Assembly: GCA_038206725.1 (NCBI GenBank)
Contig: JBBRAO010000019.1
Coordinates: 1-57,264, forward strand
Length of the DNA: 57,264 nt
Direction: 5' to 3'
Origin: JBAXXL01 sp038206725
GTDB taxonomy: Bacteria; Bacteroidota; Ignavibacteria; Kapaibacteriales; UBA2268
Shown here: one piece after another, positions 35,380 through 45,089 of the stretch
How the letters are laid out: each line of letters opens with the position of its first letter
How positions within the stretch are numbered: position 1 is the first letter of the stretch
Notes under the pieces: generated by a model
Database searches by the model: none
What the model saw: the letters and a program-made list of their open reading frames with translations, nothing else
What the model was told of the DNA's origin: nothing
Program-made: the position numbers and the translations under genes

Positions 35380-36090
35380 ATGAACAGAATTACACTAGTT
35401 ATGCTATTAGTACTTATGTTTTTAACATCTTCTTGTTTTTCACAACCTAAATTGGATATAGAAGGTGGAGATACTTATGATTGGGGAAAGATCAACCCCA
35501 AAGGTCAACCGCTAACAGCTCAAATCAAATTCTTTAATAGCGGAACTGATACATTAAAGATCACCGAAGTGAAACCCGGATGTGGTTGTACTACAGCTCC
35601 TCTTGACAAAAACAATATTGAACCCGGTGGATTCGCAACTTTGAGCGTAACCTTGAAAGTTAGTTCCGACGGTCCCGTATCAAAATCAATTACCATACGT
35701 TCGAATGATAGTCAATATCCCGTAAAATATTTGGTACTGAAAGCAGAAATCACCTCGCCAATTGGGCTTTCTGTGCCATATATAGCATTGACAAATATGA
35801 ATATGGAACAGCTATCCACAGCTAAAGTGACTATAAAGAACAATACTGCAAAAACCGTAAAGATTAAAACTATTACGATAGAACCAACTGACTTGCTAAT
35901 CAATATTAAAAAAGGCACCAAAATACCGGCAAATTCAGAAATTGCATTGGAGGCAAAATTTACTCCTAAGACAGCGCAAAATATGCAGGGCAAAATTTCT
36001 ATCGTTACCGATAGCCCGGAGCAAGAAAAGATTGATATAAGTGTTTGGGGTTATATGGCTACACCTATGGAAAAAGCACCAATAAAATAG
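35380..36090 (+). CDS. DUF1573 secreted/lipid-anchored protein
   Basis: The start is the ATG at 35380 (MNRITLVMLLVLMFLTSSCFSQ); an upstream in-frame ATG gives a poor signal sequence. LTSSC could be a lipobox. The mature part has the DUF1573 core DTYDWGKINPKGQPLTAQIKF then VKPGCGCTTAPLDKNNIEPG with the GCGC cysteines, followed by a second Ig-like domain. Common in Bacteroidota envelopes, role unknown. Confidence 0.85.
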   Translation: MNRITLVMLLVLMFLTSSCFSQPKLDIEGGDTYDWGKINPKGQPLTAQIKFFNSGTDTLKITEVKPGCGCTTAPLDKNNIEPGGFATLSVTLKVSSDGPVSKSITIRSNDSQYPVKYLVLKAEITSPIGLSVPYIALTNMNMEQLSTAKVTIKNNTAKTVKIKTITIEPTDLLINIKKGTKIPANSEIALEAKFTPKTAQNMQGKISIVTDSPEQEKIDISVWGYMATPMEKAPIK

Positions 36091-36151
36091 GATTATATGC
36101 AGTTTAATTTTCATATCACTAATGATTAAGTTATAGCCGAATTAAAATCAA

Positions 36152-36185
36152 AAAGCATCGTTATCAAAAGTGTTAACGATGCTTT
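36152..36185 (+). terminator. hairpin after the DUF1573 gene
   Basis: Perfect 12-bp arms AAAGCATCGTTA/TAACGATGCTTT around a 10-nt loop; no strong T run. Confidence 0.5.
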
Positions 36186-36222
36186 AGATTTATCGGCTAA
36201 TGCCAATGCGCACGAATCGAAT

Positions 36223-36258
36223 AAAAAAGTCCAAAACAAATAAGTTTTGGACTTTTTT
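36223..36258. terminator. bidirectional terminator between DUF1573 and sppA genes
   Basis: Perfect 15-bp arms AAAAAAGTCCAAAAC/GTTTTGGACTTTTTT with a 6-nt loop give T runs on both strands, fitting two converging genes. Confidence 0.85.
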
Positions 36259-36308
36259 TATAATTGTCTATTCTAAGCAATAATTTGCGGATTAGACGGT
36301 AACTGATA

Positions 36309-38207
36309 TTATTTGATATTCAACACCGCAGGCATAGCCATAAGAACCTTTTCTTTCTGACCCATTTTAGTTAAATCGAGCATATAATATACTTGATTCT
36401 GCATACCTTCTGGTAGATTTTCTTTTATCAAATCGAACTTAACATCCGATATTCCAAGAATTGATTTTAAGGAAACTTCTTCCTGATCATCTTCATCGTT
36501 GTTTTTGTTTAATCCGAATCCTTTTAAGAAGTCCGAAAACTGGTCGGTTTTTGTTGGATAAATATCGAGAGGAACTTTTGTTCCTTCTTTAACACCCAAG
36601 CGTTTTTTCACAATTTCAATTACTTGTGACAAATCCGCTATACCATCTATCAATCCGCGTTTTTGAGCATCCTCGCCGGTCCAGACCCTTCCTTTAGCTA
36701 AACTACGTGCTTGGTCATAGCTCATTTTTCTATTTTTTGCTGTTTTCATTACAAAGCGTTTGTAAACATTTGCGGAATAATTTCTGAATCTTTCAATGTC
36801 CGCCGGATTAAATTCTTTGAACAAATTAAGTTGTCCTGAAGATTTAGTTGTATTAATCGTATCGTTCGAAATACCAAGTAATTTAATTGTTCCACTGAAG
36901 TTTGGAATTACAGAAATAACGCCGATAGAACCAGTTATTGTTTGGTTTTGAGCAAAAATACTATCGCAAGGTAGAGCAATATAATATCCACCCGAAGCGG
37001 CTACATCGGCCATTGAAGCATAAACAGGTTTAACAGATCGCAATTTCTCGATTTCAGAATAAATTTCATCGGAAGCCATAACGGAGCCGCCCGGAGAAGA
37101 AATTCTAATGATAACTGCTTTTATACTTTTATCTTCTCGTACTTTTCTTAACATTTTAACGAAAGCACCTGAATAAATACCTTGACTTCCGTTAAAACCT
37201 GAATTACCACCTGTACCTGAATTAATGGCGCCAACAGCATTTACTATAGCGATTGTTTTGTTTTTATCGACTTTACTTTTGCTCTCATTGAAATCTACTT
37301 GGGTTGCATATTTGTTCAAATTCATAATTACCAATTTTTTGCCACCTGCTTTCTTTTTTAGAAAATCGCGCATATCGGTAAAAGAAATAATCTTGTCAAT
37401 ATAACCATTCTGCAAAGCTTCTTCGGCTGAAAAAAGCCCTTTGTCTAAATCGGCTTTAACCTTTTCGATACTCATTTTTCTTTTTTCAGAAATACTACGC
37501 ACTAAATAATCCATTCTTTGTTTAAGCAGAACTCGAATTGCGTATTTAGCGGAGTCGCTGAAATTCCTTCTCGAATATGATTCTCCGAATGATTTAAAAT
37601 CTTCGAATTGAATTACTTCGTATTTCATACCGATCTTTTGGAGAAAATCCTTGAAAAACAGAGAATTGGCTGAATAACCATTAAGCTCTAAAATACCTTC
37701 TTGAGGCATAAATATTGAATCAGCCGTAAGAGCATTGATGTATTGTGTTTCATCACCAACTTCGACGAATGCATAGACAAATTTGCCGCTTTTTTTGAAA
37801 TTATCTATTGCTTTTTTTATTCCTTCCGCGTGTGCGGCATCGACAGGTACCATTGAAGCTTTATAATATATACCTGCTATATTGTCATCAATCGCGGCGT
37901 TTTCAATCGCTTTGGTCAATTCAAAATATGTCGCCGTTTCATTATCAAAAAAAGCAAAAGGAGCATTTGTACTGATTTCGCTTATATTTGATAAATCCAT
38001 CATTAATATTGTCTTTGGTTTAACCGTAACAGTTTCGCTTTCGAAAGCTGAACTAAATGAACTGCTTATACCGGCAATTATTGCAAAAAATAAACCAATA
38101 AAGCCAACTACTATAATACCGATAACTAATAAAATCCAGGGCCAAACTCGACGGCGTTTCGGATAAGTGTAATTATCAAATTGAGGAAATTGTTGAGAAT
38201 CGTTCAT
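36309..38207 (-). CDS. sppA: signal peptide peptidase SppA, 67K type
   Basis: 632 residues with one N-terminal membrane helix (WILLVIGIIVVGFIGLFFAI) and two ClpP-like halves. The C-terminal half carries the catalytic serine in DVAASGGYYIALPC and VIRISSPGGSVMASDEIY. The lysine of the Ser-Lys dyad is expected in the N-terminal half (QFEDFKSFGESYSRRNFS). Membrane-bound protease that degrades cleaved signal peptides. Transcribed alone toward the terminator at 36223-36258. Confidence 0.93.
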   Translation of the reverse strand: MNDSQQFPQFDNYTYPKRRRVWPWILLVIGIIVVGFIGLFFAIIAGISSSFSSAFESETVTVKPKTILMMDLSNISEISTNAPFAFFDNETATYFELTKAIENAAIDDNIAGIYYKASMVPVDAAHAEGIKKAIDNFKKSGKFVYAFVEVGDETQYINALTADSIFMPQEGILELNGYSANSLFFKDFLQKIGMKYEVIQFEDFKSFGESYSRRNFSDSAKYAIRVLLKQRMDYLVRSISEKRKMSIEKVKADLDKGLFSAEEALQNGYIDKIISFTDMRDFLKKKAGGKKLVIMNLNKYATQVDFNESKSKVDKNKTIAIVNAVGAINSGTGGNSGFNGSQGIYSGAFVKMLRKVREDKSIKAVIIRISSPGGSVMASDEIYSEIEKLRSVKPVYASMADVAASGGYYIALPCDSIFAQNQTITGSIGVISVIPNFSGTIKLLGISNDTINTTKSSGQLNLFKEFNPADIERFRNYSANVYKRFVMKTAKNRKMSYDQARSLAKGRVWTGEDAQKRGLIDGIADLSQVIEIVKKRLGVKEGTKVPLDIYPTKTDQFSDFLKGFGLNKNNDEDDQEEVSLKSILGISDVKFDLIKENLPEGMQNQVYYMLDLTKMGQKEKVLMAMPAVLNIK

Positions 38208-38409
38208 TATTATATCCTAAAATTATCAAAACTATAAAACTAATATACGCTTTAAAAATAACTTTGTTTTATTTTTAACACATTTTTATCGATAGTTCAT
38301 TAATTTTTTTTGCACAAAAGTGAATTATGAAAAAAAGCTAATTGTAATACAGTTATAATTGTGGTAAGTTTGAAAAAGTAAATGTTAACAAATCAAATAA
38401 AGCAAAATA

Positions 38410-40095
38410 ATGAATGAATTAGAGCTTTTCAAACAAATGATTGATGCGTCTCAATACGCCCAATGCATAATTAACAATCAAATGAAGGTTTTAGCAGCAA
38501 ATTCTGTTTTTGAGGATATTTTTGGCAAAGCCGAAAATAAAAACATCAAAACGATTAATGCTATTTTTGAAGACTCAAAAGTAAAAAATCTATTTGACGA
38601 TACCTTTAAACAAAACACCTCCAATGTAGCGTTAAAATTATTGAATAAGTATCAAATTGAAGAAAAAAAATATTCTATAGGTTTAAGTCCAATAGGTAGT
38701 ACCGGATACTATTTATTAGAAGTAATCGATATTAATCATTCTACCATTTCTAAAAATTATCTGGACATCTTATTCGAGCATTCGCCTTCACTTATTGCTG
38801 TAATTAATCCAAAACTTCAAGTTGTACGTGCAAACCAAAAGTTTAAGGATCTCTTTGGTGAAATCGGTACAAAGACTCTTCCTGATTTGTATAGACGGAA
38901 AAACTCAGTTGCTCAATATTTGTTTAGTGAAGAATGTTTTAAAGATGGGAAAACTCATTCGGGTACTCAAATAGTATATCCAAAGAATGATAGAAAAACC
39001 TACCTATTTACAACCGCAACTCCATTAGTTGTTAAAAATGGTGAAGTCTCCCTGATTATCGCTATAAGCCAGGATATTACTGAAATCAGTAATATCAACA
39101 ATCAAATGATTGATTTGACTGAATATTTCCAATTAATTTTTCAAAAATGCTCTCAAGGTATAATTATCATAAGCAATAAAGGGAAAATTACCGGGCTGAA
39201 TATTGCCGCAAAAGAAGCGATCAACTGGGCTAAAAGTCGGAAACCTGGAATTGTTGAACTCTCGAGTTTTTTGGAAATTGATATTAACGATAAAGAGAAC
39301 AAAGAGTATGAAAAGATTGTAAATATAGTAAAAGACAATCGAAAATATTGGGTCAGAATTCAGGTTACTGTTCTAGAACCGTCCAACGACAAATTGATTC
39401 TTCTGAACAAAATTGATGATGAACATTATACAATCCAAAAAAGATTGAATTGGACGGCAGAGGATGTTGAAAACTATTATCATTTAATCAACAAAGCTCA
39501 GGAAAATAATCGTAAACTAAAACCGCTAATTGTTGATTCTTTCAAAAAGCAATTGGAGGAGACTAATAATATGGAATTGATAAATAATTGGAATAAGAGT
39601 TTTTCTAAATTGGTATTTGCTGATTTTATAATTGATAAATTATCGGGGTACATCGAGGAAAATTCTAAAAAAAGAACCACTATCAAGACATCTACCGTTC
39701 TAACAAAGTTAGAAGAAGAGTCAAAAGAGATTCTAAGCCATTATGGTATTGATATAAAACTTAAAACTGAATTTCACGAAAAGGTTACTACTAACAGCGA
39801 TGTTTTGCACACAGCCTTAATTATCCTAATTTACGCTTGCGCGGGTGATTTAACAAATATGGATATAATTAAAGGAAGTATAAAAGTTAAATTTTCGATA
39901 GAAAAATATAAATCTCCATATATATTAATCGAGGATAATTTCTATGATACAAGTAATGATAATGAAAATCAAGATTCCTGTTATTCTTCATTAGAAACCG
40001 TCGAATTTTTACTTAAATTGTGCAAATGCAAATTGACTTATGCTTTTGAGCCGAGCGTCGGCAGAAAATTCTGGATAAACTTCGAAAAAATATGA
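38410..40095 (+). CDS. PAS-domain protein with a degenerate kinase-like C-terminus
   Basis: 561 residues, no membrane segment. At least two clear PAS domains (QCIINNQMKVLAANSVFEDIF around 18-38 and SLIAVINPKLQVVRANQKFKDLF around 125-147) and probably a third (GIIIISNKGKITGLNIAAKEA around 250). Residues about 430-561 keep the outline of a histidine-kinase ATPase (ALIILIYACAGD where the N box should be, ending GRKFWINFEKI) but lack the asparagine and glycine-rich boxes, and there is no phospho-histidine motif. Its stop overlaps the start of a sugar-type permease gene. Probably a non-catalytic sensor. Confidence 0.7.
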   Translation: MNELELFKQMIDASQYAQCIINNQMKVLAANSVFEDIFGKAENKNIKTINAIFEDSKVKNLFDDTFKQNTSNVALKLLNKYQIEEKKYSIGLSPIGSTGYYLLEVIDINHSTISKNYLDILFEHSPSLIAVINPKLQVVRANQKFKDLFGEIGTKTLPDLYRRKNSVAQYLFSEECFKDGKTHSGTQIVYPKNDRKTYLFTTATPLVVKNGEVSLIIAISQDITEISNINNQMIDLTEYFQLIFQKCSQGIIIISNKGKITGLNIAAKEAINWAKSRKPGIVELSSFLEIDINDKENKEYEKIVNIVKDNRKYWVRIQVTVLEPSNDKLILLNKIDDEHYTIQKRLNWTAEDVENYYHLINKAQENNRKLKPLIVDSFKKQLEETNNMELINNWNKSFSKLVFADFIIDKLSGYIEENSKKRTTIKTSTVLTKLEEESKEILSHYGIDIKLKTEFHEKVTTNSDVLHTALIILIYACAGDLTNMDIIKGSIKVKFSIEKYKSPYILIEDNFYDTSNDNENQDSCYSSLETVEFLLKLCKCKLTYAFEPSVGRKFWINFEKI

Positions 40096-40910
40096 AACAA
40101 AACAAAATAAAGCTAATTTCTCTAAATTCAATTTTGATTTTTGTAAGTATAGTAATGCTTTTTCCAACATTTTGGATGTTACTTATTTCGCTGACAAAAC
40201 CGGGTTCTTTGACTTCAATAATAGATTTGCTTCGTGGTCCTTTTACAATGATAAACTATCAGGAAGCATTCGCCTCAGATTCTTTCGGTACATATTTTTT
40301 AAATTCACTCATAGTAGCAACAGCGGTTACGATCGGCAATTTGTTTTTCTGCACAACAGTAGCTTATGCTTTTTCACGAAAGAAATTCATCGGAAAAAAA
40401 ATTCTTTTTCTGTCGATTTTGGGGGTGTTAATGATTCCGCAACACGTGATTATGATTCCACTGTACCGATTAATGGTGAATTTTTCTTGGATTAACACTT
40501 ATTACGCTTTGATTATTCCTTGGCTGGTTACCCCATTTGGGATTTTTATGGTTAAGCAGTATATTGATTCACTTCCGCTTGAAATCGAAAATGCTGCAAA
40601 AATGGATGGTGCCGGCGAATGGTATATTTTATTTAAAATCATTTTTCCTTTATCAAAACCAATTTTATCGGTTTTGGCTGTTTATACATTTTTAATGAAT
40701 TGGAATTCTTTTTTATTCCCATTTTTATTCACCAACGATGCAAATTTGCGTACATTACCCGTTGGGTTAGCTTTTTATATGGGTAAGCAATCAATAGATT
40801 GGTCTCATCTTATGGCGGGGGCTTCTATTTCTGCGCTTCCTATTTTGGTATTATTTTTAATGTTCCAGAAAACGATTATTAAGAGTTTAACAGCTGGAGC
40901 ATTAAAATAA
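40092..40910 (+). CDS. MalG-type ABC transporter permease (carbohydrate uptake type 1)
   Basis: 272 residues, six helices, with the EAA loop EIENAAKMDGAGEWYILFKIIFPLSKP that contacts the ATPase. MalG-like permeases work with a MalF-type partner, an ATPase and a binding protein, none of which is in the window. The ATGA overlap with the PAS protein implies co-translation. Confidence 0.88.
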   Translation: MKQNKIKLISLNSILIFVSIVMLFPTFWMLLISLTKPGSLTSIIDLLRGPFTMINYQEAFASDSFGTYFLNSLIVATAVTIGNLFFCTTVAYAFSRKKFIGKKILFLSILGVLMIPQHVIMIPLYRLMVNFSWINTYYALIIPWLVTPFGIFMVKQYIDSLPLEIENAAKMDGAGEWYILFKIIFPLSKPILSVLAVYTFLMNWNSFLFPFLFTNDANLRTLPVGLAFYMGKQSIDWSHLMAGASISALPILVLFLMFQKTIIKSLTAGALK

Positions 40911-40999
40911 TTTTTTTATTTTTACAAAAAATTTGGCAAATAATAATAAATTCCATATTTTTACAAATTAGAATATTGCAAACTAATTAAGATACTATT

Positions 41000-41683
41000 A
41001 TGCGAGTTCTTGTAATTGAAGACGAAAAGAAAGTAGCAAACTTCATTAAGCACGGTTTAGAAGAAGAAGGCTTTGATTGTGACATCAGTTTTGATGGAAT
41101 AGAAGGCTTGGAAACAATTTTAAACGAAAAATATGATATTATACTACTAGATGTTATGCTACCGGGCAAAGACGGCTTTACCATTTTGAGTGAAGCGCGT
41201 TCCGCCGGAATATCCACTCCTATAATTATGCTTACGGCTCGTTCCAGTACCGAGGACAGAGTAAGCGGTTTAGACCTAGGGGCCGATGATTATCTGCCTA
41301 AGCCATTTAGTTTAGATGAGCTTGCGGCTCGGGTACGCTCGATTTTACGCCGGTCAATGCCTGAAAACAGCACAAAACTAAAATGCGGTGATTTGCTATT
41401 GGATACTATTTCCCATATAGCGTCTCGTACCGGTTTGGAAATAGAGCTTACCACAAAAGAGTATGCTTTGTTAGAGTACTTAATTAGAAATAAAAATAAG
41501 ATTTTAAGTAGAAGTACTATAACACAGCACGTTTGGAAACATAATTTTGATCCGGAATCGAATATAATTGATGTCTATATTAAAAGACTTCGTTCAAAAA
41601 TTGATTTAGACGAATACCGCCCATTGATACAAAGTATCCGTGGTGTTGGCTATAGAATGAACGATTACGCCGGTTATGAATAA
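41000..41683 (+). CDS. OmpR/PhoB-family response regulator
   Basis: 227 residues: receiver domain (MRVLVIEDEKKVANFI, phospho-Asp in IILLDVMLPGKDG, K in DYLPKPFSLDEL) and a winged-helix output domain (ELTTKEYALLEYLIRNKNKILSRSTITQHVW, then IDVYIKRLRSKID). No histidine kinase gene adjoins it. Its last 8 bp overlap the MazG-like gene, so it may be co-expressed with ispD and trmD. Confidence 0.92.
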   Translation: MRVLVIEDEKKVANFIKHGLEEEGFDCDISFDGIEGLETILNEKYDIILLDVMLPGKDGFTILSEARSAGISTPIIMLTARSSTEDRVSGLDLGADDYLPKPFSLDELAARVRSILRRSMPENSTKLKCGDLLLDTISHIASRTGLEIELTTKEYALLEYLIRNKNKILSRSTITQHVWKHNFDPESNIIDVYIKRLRSKIDLDEYRPLIQSIRGVGYRMNDYAGYE

Positions 41684-42032
41684 AATGAATTACGATATTG
41701 AAAAGCAATCCGCTGTGATCGAAGAAGCTATAAAACAAGTTCAGCGGATTTTCGATGACTATCAAAATTTATGTTTTACTAAACGAACATCCGAATTCTT
41801 TTGTTTAGAATTAAACGGAGAAGCAGGCGAATTAGCTAATTTGGAAAAGAAAAGTTGGAAAGGCAAATCCGTTGCTAAAGAACTTTTTTTTGATGAAGCG
41901 GCAGATGTTTTGATAGCTTTGATGAATTACTCCAATGCAAAGGGAGTAGATTTGGGACAAGCTGTCAAAGACAAGTTATTAGCAATCGAAATCAAACGTG
42001 CTAATTTGCTGGAAAATGGCGAATCGTATTAA
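41676..42032 (+). CDS. MazG-like nucleotide pyrophosphohydrolase
   Basis: 118 residues of the all-alpha NTP pyrophosphatase superfamily. Metal-binding acids are in LELNGEAGELANLEKK (ExxE) and FDEAADVLIALMNY (ExxD). Likely removes non-canonical or excess NTPs. Overlaps the response regulator end and lies 18 bp before ispD. Confidence 0.8.
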   Translation: MNKMNYDIEKQSAVIEEAIKQVQRIFDDYQNLCFTKRTSEFFCLELNGEAGELANLEKKSWKGKSVAKELFFDEAADVLIALMNYSNAKGVDLGQAVKDKLLAIEIKRANLLENGESY

Positions 42033-42050
42033 TTTTATTCTGAGTATATT

Positions 42051-42737
42051 TTGAAAACTACTGCAATAATTACCGCCGGAGGTTCTGGAAAACGATTTAT
42101 GAGTGATATTCCAAAGCAATATCATTTATTGAATGGTTTACCGATAATCGTAAGGACAATTCAGCAATTTGAGCTAAACCCACTGATTTCTGATATAGTT
42201 GTAAGTGTTGCACCCGATTTCATTCCACTGATAAACCAATATATAACAGACTTCCATTTAAAAAAAATCTCAGAAATAGTATCCTGCGGAAAAGAACGTC
42301 AGGATAGTGTTTATAATGCCTTGCAAAGTAAAACCGCTATGGAATCGGATATAATAATGATTCACGACGCTGTTAGACCATTCATTACCCAGGAACTTAT
42401 TAATTCGCTTATTGATGCATCAATTCAGTTTGGGGCTGTCTTTCCGGGTTTACGACCGAAAGAAACGATTAAAGAATTGACTCCCGACGGTTATGTATCC
42501 AAAACACTGGACCGCTCAAATTTGGTAGCAGTTCAAACTCCTGAATCGTTCAAAAAGGATATCATTATTAAGGCTTTTTCTGAAGCACAAAAATCAGGTT
42601 TTCTCGGCACAGACTCCTCATCATTAGTTGAAGAAATCGGATTGCCTGTTCATACTATCGAGGGTGAAGAAAATAATATTAAAATTACAACAATGAATGA
42701 TTTTATTTTAGCTAAATCTATTTTGGAGAATATATGA
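42051..42737 (+). CDS. ispD: 2-C-methyl-D-erythritol 4-phosphate cytidylyltransferase
   Basis: 228 residues, starting at a TTG (MKTTAIITAGGSGKRF). Landmarks are AGGSGKRFMSDIPKQY (CTP-binding), GKERQDSVYNAL, MIHDAVRPF, and LDRSNLVAVQTPESF. Third enzyme of the MEP isoprenoid pathway, forming CDP-methylerythritol. No ATG is available near the start, so the TTG is well supported. Its stop overlaps the ATG of the next gene. Confidence 0.93.
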   Translation: MKTTAIITAGGSGKRFMSDIPKQYHLLNGLPIIVRTIQQFELNPLISDIVVSVAPDFIPLINQYITDFHLKKISEIVSCGKERQDSVYNALQSKTAMESDIIMIHDAVRPFITQELINSLIDASIQFGAVFPGLRPKETIKELTPDGYVSKTLDRSNLVAVQTPESFKKDIIIKAFSEAQKSGFLGTDSSSLVEEIGLPVHTIEGEENNIKITTMNDFILAKSILENI

Positions 42738-43582
42738 AATTTCTAATCTTAGGTGGTAAAGGACAGCTCGGAACAAGGATGGCGGATGACTTGAGCGCAT
42801 TCGGAGCTTACAATTACGCCAGCGATATAGACGATGTTGACATACGCGATTATAAAAAATTAAAATTTCTAATTAATGATTTCCAACCGGATACAATTAT
42901 TAATTGCGCGGCTTATAATAATGTCGAAGCCGCAGAAGACGATTGGGAAGAGGCTTACAATGTCAATAGTAAGGTGCCTGAGTATTTAGCTGAATTAGCA
43001 AATGATATATCGGCAAAGTTGGTTCATTACTCAACCGATTATGTTTTTGATGGTCTTGCAAATGCACCTTATAGAGAAGCCGATGAAGCAAACCCGATTA
43101 ATGTATATGGCAAAAGTAAACTAATTGGCGAAACTGCTGTGGAACAAATAGCTAAACGATCAATTATTTTTAGAACTAGTTGGCTGTATAGTAAAGGGTA
43201 CCAAAATTTTATTGGTAAATTTTTGGCTCTAACGAAAGAAAATCAAACTATTAAAGCTGCAACTAACGAAATTTCAATTCCTACATCAGCCAGATTAATT
43301 GTTGATATTACATTAAAAGCTATGGAGCAGGATTTAGAGGGATTATACCATTTAACAAATTCCGGTTACTGCTCAAGGAAAGAATACGCGGAATTTATTG
43401 TTGGCACATTGGGTTTGAGTAACGTTATTGAACCTTGCAAAAAGGAAGATTTCGGATTGAAAGTTCAACGACCAGAATATTCTGTCTTGGATAATAGAAC
43501 GATTAGTCGCTGTCTTGAAATTGAAATTCCGGATTGGCAATCGGATTTAGAATCCTGTTTAAAAAAGCACTATGCAAAATAA
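42734..43582 (+). CDS. rfbD: dTDP-4-dehydrorhamnose reductase family protein
   Basis: 282-residue extended SDR: ILGGKGQLGTRMADDL (NADPH-binding), NCAAYNNVEAAEDDWEEAYNVN, HYSTDYVFDG and the catalytic YGKSKLIGE. RfbD/RmlD reduces the last dTDP-rhamnose precursor for surface polysaccharide. Other rml genes are not nearby, so specificity is inferred from similarity. Overlaps ispD (ATGA) and trmD (11 bp). Confidence 0.85.
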   Translation: MKFLILGGKGQLGTRMADDLSAFGAYNYASDIDDVDIRDYKKLKFLINDFQPDTIINCAAYNNVEAAEDDWEEAYNVNSKVPEYLAELANDISAKLVHYSTDYVFDGLANAPYREADEANPINVYGKSKLIGETAVEQIAKRSIIFRTSWLYSKGYQNFIGKFLALTKENQTIKAATNEISIPTSARLIVDITLKAMEQDLEGLYHLTNSGYCSRKEYAEFIVGTLGLSNVIEPCKKEDFGLKVQRPEYSVLDNRTISRCLEIEIPDWQSDLESCLKKHYAK

Positions 43583-44285
43583 AACACTTATAAATATAGA
43601 CATACTTACGGCGGTACCCGAGATATTTCCGTCATTTCTTAATTCGAGTATTCCTCGAATAGCGGCAGAAAAATCTATCGCTAAAATTAATATACATAAT
43701 CTTCACGATTATGCCGATAATACTTATGGGCATATTGATGATGCACCTTTCGGTGGTGCGGCAGGTATGTTGATTAAGTGTCAGCCATTTTTCGATTGCA
43801 TTGAAAAACTAATGCAAGAAAATGATTATGACGAGATAATTTATTTCTCGGCTGAAGGCGAAAAAATTACTCAAACATTGGTAAACAAACTATCGCTTAA
43901 AAAAAACCTGATGCTTCTTTGCGGACATTATAAAGGTATTGATCAGCGCATCCGCGAAACCTTTGTTACGCGAGAGATATCGATGGGAGACTTTATATTG
44001 AGTGGTGGCGAATTACCGGCTATGGTTTTGTCGGATGCTATTGTGCGTCTGCTACCGGGTGTTATAAGCGATATTGATTCCGCATTGAAGGATTCTTTTA
44101 TGGAGGGCTTGCTAGAAGCTCCACAATACACTCGTCCATCGGATTTTAGAGGTATGGTGGTTCCCGATATTTTACTCGGGGGGCATCATAAAAATATAGA
44201 AAAGTGGCAGTTAGATCAATCAATAAAAAAAACGAAAAAATTACGTCCTGATTTATATGAGGTGTATATAAATGATGGTGAATAA
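43572..44285 (+). CDS. trmD: tRNA (guanine(37)-N1)-methyltransferase
   Basis: 237 residues, SPOUT-class methyltransferase. Signature YADNTYGHIDDAPFGGAAGM, LLCGHYKGIDQRI, then ISMGDFILSGGELPAMVL forming the knotted SAM site. Methylates G37 to prevent frameshifting. TrmD is normally next to rimM/rplS; here it is last in a run with ispD and rfbD. Confidence 0.95.
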   Translation: MQNKTLINIDILTAVPEIFPSFLNSSIPRIAAEKSIAKINIHNLHDYADNTYGHIDDAPFGGAAGMLIKCQPFFDCIEKLMQENDYDEIIYFSAEGEKITQTLVNKLSLKKNLMLLCGHYKGIDQRIRETFVTREISMGDFILSGGELPAMVLSDAIVRLLPGVISDIDSALKDSFMEGLLEAPQYTRPSDFRGMVVPDILLGGHHKNIEKWQLDQSIKKTKKLRPDLYEVYINDGE

Positions 44286-44325
44286 TTTATATACACAAAG
44301 GAACTACACGGATTAACTCAAATCC

Positions 44326-44757
44326 TTATTTTTTAAGCATTTTTCTTACTTCCGATTCAAGGTACCTAGCATATTTTTCTGGATTAGCATACAAATCCCA
44401 GATTTTATCAAGGTTTTTCCATTTTACTTCTTTGCCGTTGACTTTCTTACTAAGAATCAAGGTTTGAAAATCGAATTTATACTCATCTTGGAAATGTTCG
44501 TTCGCAGGTTCAAGAAAATCAATAGATCTATATATAGTAGTACTGTCTTTAAGCTCTTTAGAAAACAAACCATCCATACAGCTTTCGGTTAGTTCTTCAA
44601 TAGCAATACAGCCAGGGCATCTTTGAGTGGCGTGGAAATAAATTACTTCAACTCGAATGGAGTCTTTGGCTTTAGGTTCAACTGCTGAAGTCGAAATATA
44701 AGAGCTAAACAATAATACAGCTAATACGATGATGCTTTTTGTATAATATCTTTTCAT
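44326..44757 (-). CDS. ArsF-like thioredoxin-fold protein, exported
   Basis: The ATG at 44757 (MKRYYTKSIIVLAVLLF) gives a good signal peptide; an upstream ATG does not. The mature part IRVEVIYFHATQRCPGCIAIEEL has the YFHAT..C..C signature of the family named for ArsF, the proposed nitrophenyl-arsenical reductase subunit, with a CPGC pair. The single gene lies 16 kb from the arsenic operon, so a redox-protein role is safer than an arsenic role. Confidence 0.7.
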   Translation of the reverse strand: MKRYYTKSIIVLAVLLFSSYISTSAVEPKAKDSIRVEVIYFHATQRCPGCIAIEELTESCMDGLFSKELKDSTTIYRSIDFLEPANEHFQDEYKFDFQTLILSKKVNGKEVKWKNLDKIWDLYANPEKYARYLESEVRKMLKK

Positions 44758-44877
44758 AAATTTACTTTTTTTGGAAATATAAAATACTAAATTAATGAAA
44801 ATTAGGATAATTCTACACTTGATAAGAATATAAATACGCATATTATTGATAATTTTTGTAATTTTGAATGTAAATAA

Positions 44878-45012
44878 ATTTTAGAGCAATATTATTTCAA
44901 ATCACAATTGTTAGATTCTTCCGGTAGGAATAGGTCTATGAATGAATGGGTGCAGGTTCCGGCTGATTATTTCAAGAAATGGGCGGGGTTTGCCACTGAA
45001 GCGAGGGAATAA
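44878..45012 (+). pseudogene. small C-terminal remnant, possibly of a TfoX-like protein
   Basis: An open frame without a convincing start reads SSGRNRSMNEWVQVPADYF then KKWAGFATEARE, similar in layout to the GRPMKEWV tail of TfoX-like proteins. Nothing matching the rest of the domain precedes it. Assignment by eye, weak. Confidence 0.35.
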
Positions 45013-45089
45013 GTCGGCACACAAATCACATAAACTCTACGAAAACATCCTATAGTTGAAAGTTATATAATCTAATGCACAAAAAGCTG

